The notes below the pieces were generated by a model, which saw only the letters and a list, made by a program, of their open reading frames with translations, was not told the origin of the DNA and did not search any database. Below, one piece after another: positions 8,654-20,533 of a stretch of DNA of 64,000 bases. The stretch spans positions 9,052,001 through 9,116,000 of the forward strand of contig CM082589.2 in assembly GCA_040954595.2 (NCBI GenBank), in the 5' to 3' direction. Source of the DNA: Balanoglossus misakiensis. Its lineage: Eukaryota; Hemichordata. Numbering within the stretch: position 1 is the first letter of the stretch; each line of letters begins with the position of its first letter. The translations under genes and the position numbers were made by a program.

Positions 8654-9819
8654 CCAGCAAATGCCACGGCTGTATCTGCTGAGGATACCAAGATATGGGA
8701 AAGTAGGTCAGAGGTCAACTGAGGTCACCCCAAATTTGGGCAAAGAAATTGCACCCCATACTAGTCTAGATCCAACAAAAAACCAGACCCCTAGCCCTAT
8801 TGGTTCGCCTGCAATTAGTTATGCACATAATTAATGAGTCTTGTGTAAGACTCCATTATGTGCTCAATCCCCATAAAAGCCAGGGCTCTAACTGCTCTGG
8901 ATGCTGAGATATGGGAAAGTAGATCAAAGGTCACCCAAGGTCACCCAAAATTAGGGCATAAAATTTTGACCCCAGAGTGGGCCATGTCCAACCAATACCA
9001 GACCTCTAGCCCTATTGGGTAGCATGGAATTAGATATGCAGAAAAATGATGTTTCAGAAATAGGTCAAAGGTCATTGTCAAAATTACCAAAATATTTGTG
9101 TCATGTCCTGGCAGCATTGGTACCCATGTCCACAAAATTCATGACTGTGGTGCTTTGACAAGAGGAGGTATGGGGAATATGCATATATAATTAGTTGTTT
9201 TAAAACTGGGTCAAAGGTCATGTGAAAATTGCCCTGAAAAATTGTGACAACTTCCGGTCAGATGATGACTCATATCCAAAAAAAGAATGTCCATGCTGTC
9301 AACATTTTGGCTACAAAACGGAATTATCACTTTTCAATGGTTTTCCGAAAATCCAACATGGCCGCCATAATGATCGACCAATCACAGTGCGCTTCGCAAA
9401 CTTGATGGACATAGGTTAGGTGACCACATATCCCAAATCCCGAGACTCGGTAACCGCTGGTTCTGGAGAAGAAGATTTTTAAAGTTTTAAGTAGTTTTTC
9501 AGAAAAACAATTGTAGCAAAAAAACTTTATGTATGACGTCATGATTTCAATGGGGTAAAATGATGGACAGAAGGTAGGCTACCTGCACACCAAATGTGAA
9601 CTCGATCGGCCCAGTAGTTTTTGAGAAGGACTCATTTAACGATTTTCAGGAAATCCAATATGGCCGCCAGGTCACGTGACTAATTAAATATTCACGAGCC
9701 ACTGCACGTCTACTCATTGGCCCCCACCACCCTACCAAGTTTCAGCCCCCTAGGTGCTGCGGTTTTCCAGATCTACCTGGCCGAAAATCTCAGAAGAAGA
9801 AGAATAATAATAATAATAA
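8605..9819 (+). repeat. Array unit 1 (divergent, LINE-fused)
   Basis: The head is TTAAAGCTGCAAGCAGCGTT, but the GGGCCCAAGC element is decayed. The tail is (AAT)n instead of (GAAA)n. It is the most diverged unit, as expected at an array edge. Its 3' part still holds the ATGGCCGCC and GTCACGTGAC motifs. Confidence 0.8.
9671..9680. promoter_or_regulatory. E-box palindrome GTCACGTGAC (example)
   Basis: Perfect 10-bp palindrome matching the USF/TFEB (CLEAR) consensus, one per unit next to the last ATGGCCGCC. Several units carry GTCATGTGAC instead, as expected from CpG decay. Confidence 0.45.
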
Positions 9820-10208
9820 TTAAAGCTGCGAGCAGCATTGTCGGGCCCAAGCGCTGATCTTGAATTATATATGCACAGTATGAATGAGAAGAAACATAAT
9901 TTTCTATCGGATGTATTATCTCATGACATAACAAGGATGTGTGTATTTTTGCTGCTGAAATAGGGTGAAGTAGGTCTAAGGTCACCTGAGGTCACCCAAT
10001 ATTTGGGCAATTTTTTTTTACCCATACTGGTCCATGTCCAACAAAAACCAAAACTCTAGCTCTATTGGTTCGCCTGTAATTAGGTATGTGCATATTTAAT
10101 GAGGTCAGCAGGTGTTACAGGTGACCCAAAAATGTGGCTTTACATTTTGGTCCCTTCCTACCAAATGCCATGGCTGTATCTGCTCTGGATGCTGAGATAT
10201 GCGAAAGT

Positions 10209-10231
10209 AGGTCAAAGGTCACCAGAGGTCA
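10209..10231 (+). promoter_or_regulatory. Triple AGGTCA site: DR1 plus DR4 (example)
   Basis: AGGTCA-A-AGGTCA-CCAG-AGGTCA. The first pair has DR1 spacing (RXR, HNF4, COUP-TF type) and the second DR4 (TR, LXR type). This arrangement recurs in the A blocks of type 1 units. Function is not shown. Confidence 0.5.
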
Positions 10232-11401
10232 CCCAACATTTGGGCAAAAAATGTTGATCCCATACTGGTCCATGTCCAACAAAAACCAAACATCTAGCTC
10301 TATCGGTTGGCCTGTAATTAGCTATGCACATAATCAATGAGGTCAGCAGAGGTCAAAGGGCTCTTGAAAAGTGGCAAAATATTTTGATCACACACTAATC
10401 CACATTCATCAAAAACCAAACGTCTAGCCCTATAGGTTAGCCTGGAATTAGATATGCAGAAATAATAACGCGTGATAAGTAGGTCAAAGGTCATGTGAAA
10501 AATCGCCAAAAAATTGTAACATATTTTAGTCACATGACGATTGATATCCATAAAAAGAATTTGTATGCTATCAATTTTTAGACTAGAAAAAGGAATTTCA
10601 ATTTTTCACTGCTTTTTACAAAATCCAATATGGCCGCCATAATCTTCGACCAATCACAATGTTCTTTGCAAACTTGATAGACATCAGTGTAGTGACCATA
10701 CTCCCCGAATCTTCCGATTCAGTCATCGCCCGTTCTGGAGAAGAAGATTTTTGGAGTTTAACTATGGTTTTTCGAAAATCCAATATGGCCGCCATAATCT
10801 TCGACCAATCACAATGTTCTTTGCAAACTTGATAGACATCAGTGTAGTGACCATACTCCCCGAATCTTCCGATTCAGTCATCGCCCGTTCTTGAGAAGAA
10901 GATTTTTGGAGTTTAACTATGGTTTTTCGAAAATCCAATATGGCCGCCATAATCTTTGACCAATCACAATGATCTTCGCAAACTTGATAGACATCAGTTA
11001 GGTGACCACATACCACAAACCGCGTGACTCGGTTATCGCCGGTTCTGGAGAAGAAGATTTTTGAAATTTTGACCAGATTTCAGAAAAACAACTGTAGCAA
11101 AAAAACTGCAACATTGACAGAAAAATATCCAATTACAAAAATGATGGGCAGAGGGTATACTACCAGCACGCCAAATCTGAAGTCGATCTGACTTGTAGTT
11201 TCTGAGATCTGAGATTTGCATTTTTTCAGAAAATCCAATATGGCCGCCAGGTCAAGTGACTAATTAAATATTCACAAGTCACTGCACATCTACTTATTGA
11301 CCTTGACCACTGTAGCAAGTTTGAGCAGTGAACCTGCAGTAGTTTCAGAGATCTCGTTGGCCGAAGAATTGACACAAGAAAAAAGAAAGAAAGAAAGAAA
11401 G

Positions 11402-11455
11402 AAAAACCCCAACGAAACCAATAGGGCCCAAGCGCAAGCAAGCGCTTGGGCCCTA
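11402..11455 (+). repeat. Tail hairpin, loop inverted
   Basis: The usual CCCCAACGAAACCAATA lead and AGGGCCCAAGCGC/GCGCTTGGGCCCT stem, but the loop reads AAGCAA, the reverse complement of the common TTGCTT, while the flanks keep normal orientation. GAAA repeats resume after it. Confidence 0.8.
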
Positions 11456-11636
11456 AAGAAAGAAGAAAGAAGGAAAGACAGATTAAAGCTGCAAGCAGCA
11501 TTGTCCGGGCCCAAGCTCTATTATCTGATCAGATTATTAGATATGCACATCATTAATGAGTAGAACCATAATGCTGTGTTTTATCCCATGAAATATCAAG
11601 GTTATATCTATGTTTGGTGTTGATATAGTGTTAAGT

Positions 11637-11660
11637 AGGTCAAAGGTCACCCAGAGGTCA
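11637..11660 (+). promoter_or_regulatory. Triple AGGTCA site: DR1 plus DR5 (example)
   Basis: AGGTCA-A-AGGTCA-CCCAG-AGGTCA. The second spacing of five is the RAR/RXR arrangement. It recurs in the head-proximal A block of many type 2 units. Confidence 0.5.
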
Positions 11661-12181
11661 CCCACAATTTGGGCAGAAAATTTTGACCCATAGTGGTCCA
11701 TGTCCAACAAAAACCATACCTCCAAACGTCAAGGCTGTATCTGTTGTGGATGTCGATATATGCAAAAGTAGGTCAAAGGTCACCCGAGGTCACCCAACAT
11801 TTGGGCAAAATATTTTGTCCCCATACTGGTCCATGTATAACAAAAACAAAACCTCTAGGTCTATTAGTTCATCATCAATTAGGTATGCGCATATTTAATG
11901 AGGTCACCAGAGGTCATGAAAAGTAGCAAAATTTTTTTATCACATACAAATCCACATACATCAAAAACCAAACTTATAGCCCTATTGGTTAGCCTGGAAT
12001 TAGATATGCAGAAAAATGATGCGTCAAAAGTAGGTCAAAGGTCATTGCCAAAATTACCAAAATATTTATAGCTTATTCTTGTCATATGATGATTCATATC
12101 CATAAAAAGAATTTCTGTGCTATCAATTTTAAGGCTAGAAAAGGAATTTTTACTTTTTAATCGTTTTTCACAAAATCCAAT

Positions 12182-12206
12182 ATGGCCGCCATAATCTTCG
12201 ACCAAT
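12182..12206 (+). promoter_or_regulatory. YY1-like plus CCAAT pair of the B block (example)
   Basis: ATGGCCGCCAT (reverse strand ATGGCGGCC, a YY1 core) with CCAATCA nine bases downstream, the NF-Y core. The pair keeps this spacing in most B blocks, two or three per unit. Confidence 0.45.
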
Positions 12207-12804
12207 CACATTCCCCTTCGCAAACTTGATAGACATCTGTTTAATGACCACACACACCAAATCTTGTGACTCGGTTATCGCCCGTTCTTGAGAAGAAGAT
12301 TTTTGAAATTTTACAATGGTTTTTAGAAAATCCAATATGGCCGCCATAATCTTCGACCAATCACAATGATCTTCGCAAACTTGATAGACATCAGTTAGGT
12401 GACCACATACCCCAAACCGCGTGACTCAGTTATCACCGGTTCTGGAGAAGAAGATTTTTGAAAATTAAGCCAGATTTCAGAAAAAAAATTGTAGCAAAAA
12501 AACTGCAACATTTACAGCAAAATATCCAATTACAAAAATGATGGGTAGAAGGTAGACTACCTGCACACCAAATTTGAAGTCGATCTGACTTGTAGTTTCT
12601 GAGATCTGAGATTTGCATTTTTTCAGAAAATCCAATATGGCCGCCAGGTCACGTGACTAATTAAAAATTCAAGGGTTCAATGCACGACTACTCATTGACC
12701 TTGACCACTGTAGCAAGTTTCAGAAGTGTACCTGCAGCGGTGTCTGAGATCTAGAGCGACAAAGAATTGACAGAAGAATAAAGAAAGAAAGAAAGAAAGA
12801 AAGA

Positions 12805-14679
12805 TTAAAGCTGCAAGCAGCATTGTCCGGGCCCAAGCTCTATTATCTGATCTGATATCAGATATGCACATAATTAATGAGTAGAAACATAATGCTGTTT
12901 TATCCCATGAAATATCAAGGTTATATGTATGTTTGGTGCTGTTAAAGTGTTAAGTAGGTCAAAGGTCACCCAGAGGTCACCCAACATTTGGGCAGAAAAT
13001 TTTGACCCATAGTGGTCCATGTCCAACAAAAACCAGACCTCTGGCCCTTTTGGTTAGCCTGGAATTAGGTATGCACATAAATAATGCGTAAAGCAGGTGT
13101 CACAGGTGACCCAAAACTTTGGCTTTTCATTATGGCCCCATACCTCCAAATGCCAAGGCTGTACCTGCATTGCATGCCGAGATATGCAAAAGTACGTCAA
13201 AGGTCATCTGAGGTCATCCACAATTTGGGCAGAAAATTTTGACCCATAGTGGTCCATGTCCAACAAAAAACAGACCTCTAGCCCTTTTGGTTAGCCTAGA
13301 ATTAGGTATGCACATAATTAATGAGTTAAGCAGGTGTCACAGGTGACCCAAAACTTTGGCTTTTCATTATGGCCCCATACCTCCAAACGCCAAGGCTGTA
13401 TCTGCTGTGGATGTCAAGATATGCAAAAGTAGGTCAAAGGTCACCCGAGGTCATCCAAAATTTGTGCAGAAAATTTTGACCCATAGTGGTCCATGTCCAA
13501 CAAAAAACAGACCTCTAGCCCTTTTGGTTAGCCTAGAATTAGGTATGCACATAATTAATGAGTTAAGCAGGTGTCACAGGTGACCCAAAACTTTGGCTTT
13601 TCATTACCTCCAAATGCCAAGGCTGTATCTGCTGTGGATGTCAAGATATGCAAAAGTAGGTCAAAGGTCACCCGAGGTCACCCAACATTTGGGCAAAATA
13701 TTTTGACCCCATACTGGTCCATGTATAACAAAAACAAAACTTCTAGGTCTATTGGTTCATCTGTAATTAGGTATGTGCATATTTAATGAGGTCACCAGAG
13801 GTCAAAGGGGTCATGAAAAGTAGCAAAATTTTTGGATCACATACAAATCCACATACATCAAAAACCAAACTTATAGCCCTATTGGTTAGCCTGGAATTAG
13901 ATATGCAGAAAAGTAGGTCAAAGGTCATTGCCAAAATTACCAAAATATTTATAGCTTATTCTTGACATATGATGATTCATATCCGTAAAAAGAATTTCTG
14001 TGCTATCAATTTTTAGGCTAGAAAGGGAATTTTTACTTTTTAATCGTTTTTCACAAAATCCAATATGGCCGCCATAATCTTCGACCAATCACATTCCTCT
14101 TCGCAAATTTGATAGACATCTGTTTAATGACCACACACACCAAATCTTGTGACTCATTTATCGCCGGTTCTTGAGAAGAAGATTTTTGAAATTTTACTAT
14201 GGTTTTTCGAAAATCCAATATGGCCGCCATAATCTTCAACCAATCACAATGATCTTCGCAAACTTGATAGACATCAGTTAGGTGACCACATACCCCAAAC
14301 CGCGTGACTCGGTTATCACTGGTTCTGGAGAAGAAGATTTTTGAAATTTAAGCCAGATTTTAGAAAAAAAATTGTAGCAAAAAATTGCAACTTTGTCAGT
14401 ATAATTTCCAATTACAAAAATGATTGCCAGAAGGTAGTCTACCAGCATGCCAAATTTGAAGTCGATCTGACTTGTAGTTTCTGAGATCTGAGATTTGCAT
14501 TTTTTCAGAAAATCCAAGATGGCCGCCAGGTCATGTGACTAATTAAAAATTCAAGGGTTCGATGCACGACTACTCATTGACCTTGACCACTGTAGCAAGT
14601 TTCAGAAGTGTACCTGCAGCGGTGTCTGAGATCTCGTGGGTCAAAGAATTGACACAAGAATAAAGAAAGAAAGAAAGAA
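12805..14679 (+). repeat. Array unit 4 (three A blocks; near-copy of unit 19)
   Basis: At 1,875 bp this is the longest single-hairpin-free class. It carries three GTGTCACAGGTGACC spacers near 13095, 13333 and 13572. The whole unit recurs 22,759 bp downstream as unit 19 at the same length and with only scattered substitutions. Confidence 0.85.
14578..14588 (-). promoter_or_regulatory. TCAAGGTCA extended half-site (example)
   Basis: TGACCTTGACC on the plus strand is GGTCAAGGTCA on the minus, an ERR/SF-1 type extended half-site. It occurs once per unit, just upstream of the GAAA tail. Confidence 0.45.
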
Positions 14680-16397
14680 TTAAAGCTGCAAGCAGCATTG
14701 TCCGGGCCCAAGCTCTATTATCTGATCTGATTATTAGATATGCACATAATTAATGAGTAGAAACATAATGCTGTGTTTTATCCCATGAAATATCAAGGTT
14801 ATATCTATGTTTGGTGTTGATATAGTGTTAAGTAGGTCAAAGGTCATCTGAGGTCACCCAAAATTTGGGCAGAAAATTTTGACCCATAGTGGTCCATGTC
14901 CAACAAAAACCAGACCTCTAGCCCTTTTGGTTAGCCCGGAATTAGGTATGCACATAAATAATGCGTAAAGCAGGTGTCACAGGTGACCCAAAACTTTGGC
15001 TTTTCATTATGGCCCCATACCTCCAAATGCCAAGACTGTACCTGCTTTGGATGCCGATATATGCAAAAGTAGGTCAAAGGTCATCTGAGGTCATCCAAAA
15101 TTTGGGCAGAAAATTTTGACCCATAGTGGTCCATGTCCAACAAAAACCAGACATCTAGCCCTTTTGGTTAGCCCGGAATTAGGTATGCACATAAATAATG
15201 AGTAAAGCAGGTGTCACAGGTGACCCAAAACTTTGGCTTTTCATTATGGCCCCATACCTCCAAACGCCAAGGCTGTATCTGGTTTGGATGTCGAGATATG
15301 CAAAAGTAGGTCAAAGGTCACCCGAGGTCACCCAACATTTGGGCAAAATATTTTGACCCCATACTGGTCCATGTATAACAAAAACAAAACCTCTAAGGTC
15401 TATTGGTTGATCATTAATTAGGTATGCGCATATTTAATGAGGTCACCAGAGGTCAAAGGGGTCATGAAAAGTAGCAAAATTTTTTGATCACATACAAATC
15501 CACATACATCAAAAACCAAACTTATAGCCCTATTGGGTAGCCTGGAATTAGATATGCAGAAAAATGATGCGTCAAAAGTAGGTCAAAGGTCATTGCCAAA
15601 ATTACCAAAATATTTATAGCTTATTCTTGGCATATGATGATTCATATCCATAAAAAGAATTTCTGTGCTATCAATTTTTAGGCTAGAAAGGGAATTTTTA
15701 CTTTTTAATTGTTTTTCACAAAATCCAATATGGCCGCCATAATCTTCGACCAATTACATTCTTCTTCGCAAATTTGATAGACATCTGTTTAATGACCACA
15801 CACACCAAATCTTGTGACTCAGTTATCGCCGGTTCTTGAGAAGAAGATTTTTGAAATTTTACTAGGGTTTTACGAAAATCCAATATGGCCGCCATAATCT
15901 TCGACCAATCACAATGATCTTCGCAAACTTGATAGACATCAGTTAGGTGACCACATACCCAAAACCCCGTGTCTTGGTTTTCACTGGTTCTGGAGAAGAA
16001 GATTTTTAAAATTTATGCCAGATTTCAGAAAAAAAATTGTAGCAAAAAACTGCAACTTTGTCAGCATAATTTCTAATTACAAAAATGATGGGCAGAAGGT
16101 AGTCTACCAGCTTGCCAAATTTGAAGTCGATCTGACTTGTAGTTTCTGAGATCTGAGATTTGCATTTTTTCAGAAAATCCAAGATGGCCGCCAGGTCACG
16201 TGACTAATTAAAAATTCAAGGGTTCAATGCACGACTACTCATTGACCTTGACCACTGTAGCAAGTTTCAGAAGTGTACCTGCAGCGGTGTCTGAGATCTC
16301 GTGGGTCAAAGAATTGACACAAGAATAAAGAAAGAAAGAAAGTAAAATTCCAACGAAACCAATACGGGCCCAAGCCTGGCTTGGCTTGGGCCCGTAA
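14680..16397 (+). repeat. Array unit 5 (two A blocks, CC-type hairpin)
   Basis: Type 2 head and two A spacers (about 14975 and 15210). It ends with one hairpin at 16343-16397 whose stem is ACGGGCCCAAGCC/GGCTTGGGCCCGT, the paired-change variant of the usual stem. Confidence 0.85.
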
Positions 16398-17936
16398 TTA
16401 AAGCTGCAAGCAGCATTGTCGGGCCCAAGCGCTGATCTTGAATTATATATGCACAGTATGAATGAGAAGAAACAGAATTTTCTATCGCATGTATTATCTC
16501 ATGACATAACAAGGACTTATGTATTTTTGCTGCTGAAATAGAGTAAAGTAGGTCAAAGGTCACCTGAGGTCACCCAACATTTGGGCAAAAAAATTTGACC
16601 CTTGCTGGGCCATGTCCAACAAAAACCAAAACTCTAGCTCTATTGGTTCGCGTATAATTAGGTATGTGCATATTTAATGAGGTCAGCAGGTGTCACAGGT
16701 GACCCAAAAATTTGGCTTTACATTTAGGTCCCATCCTGCCAAATGCCAAGGCTGTATCTGCTCTGGATGTTGAGATATGTGAAAGTAGGTCAAAAGTCAC
16801 CAGAGGTCACCCAACATTTTTGGGCAAAAAATTTTGAACCCATACTGGTCCATGTTCAACAAAAACCAAAGCTCTAGCTCTATTGGTTCGCCTGTAATTA
16901 GCTATGCACATAATTAATGAGGTAAGCAGAGGTCAAAGGTGTCATGGAAAGTAGCAAAATATTTTGATCACACACTAATCCACAAGCATCAAAAACCAAA
17001 CGTCTAGCCCTATAGGTTAGCCTGGAATTAGATATGCAGAAATAATAACGCGTGATAAGTAGGTCAAAGGTCATGTGAAAAATCGCCAAAAAATTGTAAC
17101 ATATCTTAGTCACCTGACGATTGATATCCATAAAAAGAATTTGTATGCTATCAATTTTTAGACTAGAAAAAGGAATTTCAATTTTTCGATGCTTTTTACA
17201 AATTCCAATATGGCCGCCATAATCTTCGACCAATCACAATGCTCTTTGCAAACTTGATAGACATCAGTGTAGTGACCATACTCCCCGAATCTTGTGACTC
17301 GATTATCGCCCGTTCTGGAGAAGAAGACTTTTGGAGTTTTACTATAGTTTTTCGAAAATCCAATATGGCCGCCATAATCTTCGACCAATCACAATGATCT
17401 TCGCAAACTTGATAGACCTCAGTTAGGTGACCACATACCCCAAACCGCGTGACTCGGTTATCGCCGGTTCTGGAGAAGAAGATTTTTGAAATCTTGACCA
17501 GATTTCAGAAAAACAACTGTAGCAAAAAAACTGCAACATTGACAGCAAAATATCCAATTACAAAAATGATGGGCAGAAGGTACACTACCAGCACGCCAAA
17601 TCTGAAGTAAATGTGACTTGTAGTTTCTGAGATCTGAGATTTGCATTTTTTCAGAAAATCCAATATGGCCGCCATGTCACGTGACAAATTAAAAATTCAT
17701 GGGTTCAATGCACGACTACTCATTGACCTTGACCACTGTAGCAAGTTTGAGAACTGAACCTGCAGCGGTGTCTGAGATCTAGAGCGATAAAAAATGGACA
17801 GGAGAATAAAGAAAGAAAGAAAGAAAGAAAAACCCCAACGAAACCAATAGGGCCCAAGCGCTTGCTTGCGCTTGGGCCCTAAAAAACCCCAACGAAACCA
17901 ATAGGGCCCAAGCGCTGGTATGCGCTTGGGCCCTAA
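16398..17936 (+). repeat. Array unit 6 (head type 1, two hairpins)
   Basis: Type 1 head, one A spacer, two B blocks. It is closed by two tandem hairpins at ~17829-17936, the first with loop TTGCTT and the second with loop TGGTAT. Confidence 0.85.
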
Positions 17937-19099
17937 TTAAAGCTGCAAGCAGCATTGTCCGGGCCCAAGCTCTATTATCTGATCTGATGCTAATATAGTG
18001 TTAAGTAGGTCAAAGGTCACCCGAGGTCACCCAACATTTGGGCAAAATATTTTGACCCCATACTGGTCTATGTATAACAAAAACAAAACCTCTAGGTCTA
18101 TTGGTTCATCATTAATTAGGTATGCGCATATTTAATGAGGTCACCAGAGGTCAAAGGGGTCATGAAAAGTAGCAAAATGTTTTGATCACATACAAATCCA
18201 CATACATCAAAAACCAAACTTATAGCCCTATTGGTTAGCCTGGAATTAGATATGCAGAAAAATGATGCATCAAAAGTAGGTCAAAGGTCATTGCCAAAAT
18301 TACCAAAATATTTATAGCTTATTCTTGTCATATGATGATTCATATCCATAAAAAGAATTTCTGTGCTATCAATTTTTAGGCTAGAAAGGGCATTTTTACT
18401 TTTTAATCGTTTTTCACAAAATCCAATATGGCCGCCATAATCTTCGACCAATCACATTCCTCTTTGCAAACTTGATAGACATCTGTTTAATGAACACACA
18501 CACCAAATCTTGTGACTCGGTTATCGCCGGTTCTTGAGTAGAAGATTTTTCAAATTTTACTAGGGTTTTTCGAAAATCCAATATGGCCGCCATAATCTTG
18601 GACCAATCACAATGATCTTCGCAAACTTGATAGACATCAGTTAGGTGACCACATAACCCAAACCCCGTGTCTCGGTTATCACCGGTTCTGGAGAAGAAGA
18701 TTTTTGAAATTTAGGCCAGATTTCAGAAAAACAACTGTAGCAAAAAAACTGCAACTTTGTCAGCATAATTTCCAATTACAAAAATGATGGGCAGAAGGTA
18801 GTCTACCAGCATGCCAAATTTGAAGTCGATCTCACTTGTAGTTTCTGAGATCTGAGATTTGCATTTTTTCAGAAAATCCAAGATGGCCGCCATGTCACGT
18901 GACTAATTAAGTATTCACAAGTCACTGCACATCTACTCATTGACCTTGACCACTGTAGATAGTTTGAGAACTGTACCTGCAGCGGTGTCTGAGATCTAGA
19001 GCGATAAAGAATGGAACCAAGAATAAAGAAAGAAAGAAAGACAGAAAAACCCCAGCGAAACCAATACGGGCCCAAGCCTGGCTTGGCTTGGGCCCGTAA
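17937..19099 (+). repeat. Array unit 7 (head deletion, shortest full unit)
   Basis: The head jumps from CTATTATCTGATCTGA to GCTAATATAGTG, losing about 100 bp, and there is no A spacer. At 1,163 bp it is the shortest plus-strand unit. It ends with a CC-type hairpin at ~19045-19099. Its last ~385 bp begin the exact 3.2-kb duplication shared with 26016 onward. Confidence 0.85.
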
Positions 19100-20533
19100 T
19101 TAAAGCTGCAAGCAGCATTGTCCGGGCCCAAGCTTTATTATCTGATCTGATTATTAGATATGCACATAATTAATGAGTAGAAACATAATGCTGTGTTTTA
19201 TCCCATGAAATATCATGGTTATATCTATGTTTAGTACTGATATAGTGTTAAGTAGGTCAAAGGTCACTCAGAGGTCACCCACAATTTGGGCAGAAAATTT
19301 TGACCCATAGTTGTCCATGTCGAACAAAAACCAGACCTCTAGCACTTTTGGTTAGCCCGGAATTAGGTATGCACATAAATAATGAGTTAAGCAGGTGTCA
19401 CAGGTGACCCAAAACTTTGGCTTTTCATTATGGCCCCATACCTCCAAACACCAAGGCTGTATCTGCTGTGGATGCTGAGATTTGCAAAAGTAAGTCAAAG
19501 GTCACCAGAGGTCACCCAACATTTGGGTAAAATTTTTTGACCCCATACTAGTCCTGTCCAACAAAAACAAAACCTCTAGGTCTATTGGTTCGCCTGTAAT
19601 TAGCTATGCACATAATTAATGAGGTCAGCAGGGGTCAAAGGGGTCATGAAAAGTAGCAAAATATTTTGATCACACACTAATCCACATACATCAAAAACCA
19701 AACTTATAGCCCTAGTGGTTAGCCTGGAATTAGATATGCAGAAAAATGATGCATCAAAAGTAGGTCAAAGGTCATTGCCAAAATTACCAAAATATTTATA
19801 GCACATTGTAGTCATATGATGATTCATATCCATAAAAAGAATGTCTGTGCTATCAATTTTTAGTCTAGAAAGGGAATTTTTACTTTTTAATCGTTTTACA
19901 CAAAATCCAATATGGCCGCCATAATCTTCGACCAATCACAATGCTCTTCGCAAACTTGATAGACATCTGATTAATGACCACACACACCAAATCTTGTGAC
20001 TCGGTTATCGCTGGTTCTTGAGAAGAAGATTTTTGAAATTTTACTAGGGTTTTTCGAAAATCCAATATGGCCGCCATAATCTTCGACCAATCACAATGAT
20101 CTTCGCAAACTTGATAGACCTCAGTTTGGTGACCACATACCCCAAACCCAGTGTCTCGGTTATCACCGGTTCTGGAGAAGAAGATTTTTGAAATTTAAGC
20201 CAGATTTCAGAAAAAAAATTGTAGCAAAAAAACTGCAACTTTTTCAGCATAATTTCCAATTACAAAAATGATAAGCAGAAGGTAGTCTACCTGCACGCCA
20301 AATTTGAAGTCGATCTGACTTGTAGTTTCTGAGATCTGAGATTTGCATATTTTCAGAAAATCCAAGATGGCTGCCAGGTCATGTGACTAATTAGAAATTC
20401 AAGGGTTCAATGCACGACTACTCATTGACCTTGACCACTGTAGCAAGTTTCAGAAGTGTACCTGCAGTGGTGTCTGAGATCTAGAGCGACAAAGAATTGA
20501 CACAAGAATAAAGAAAGAAGAAAGAAAGAAAGA
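19100..20533 (+). repeat. Array unit 8 (identical to unit 13)
   Basis: Type 2 head, one A spacer, GAAA tail without hairpin. The same 1,434 bp recur at 26401-27834; I found no difference at the places compared. Confidence 0.85.

Larger units (their letters stand above)
9820..11482 (+). repeat. Array unit 2 (head type 1, three B blocks)
   Basis: The type 1 head reads GGGCCCAAGCGCTGATCTTG. It has one A block and three B blocks; the ATGGCCGCC sites at ~10629, 10785 and 10940 are 156 bp apart, and the first two copies are almost identical. A hairpin with its loop in flipped orientation sits inside the GAAA tail at 11402-11455. Confidence 0.85.
11483..12804 (+). repeat. Array unit 3 (head type 2, no A spacer block)
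   Basis: The type 2 head reads GGGCCCAAGCTCTATTATCTG. The GTGTCACAGGTGACC spacer of the A block is missing, which makes the unit short (1,322 bp). DR1 sites lie at 11637, 11770 and about 12034. Confidence 0.85.
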
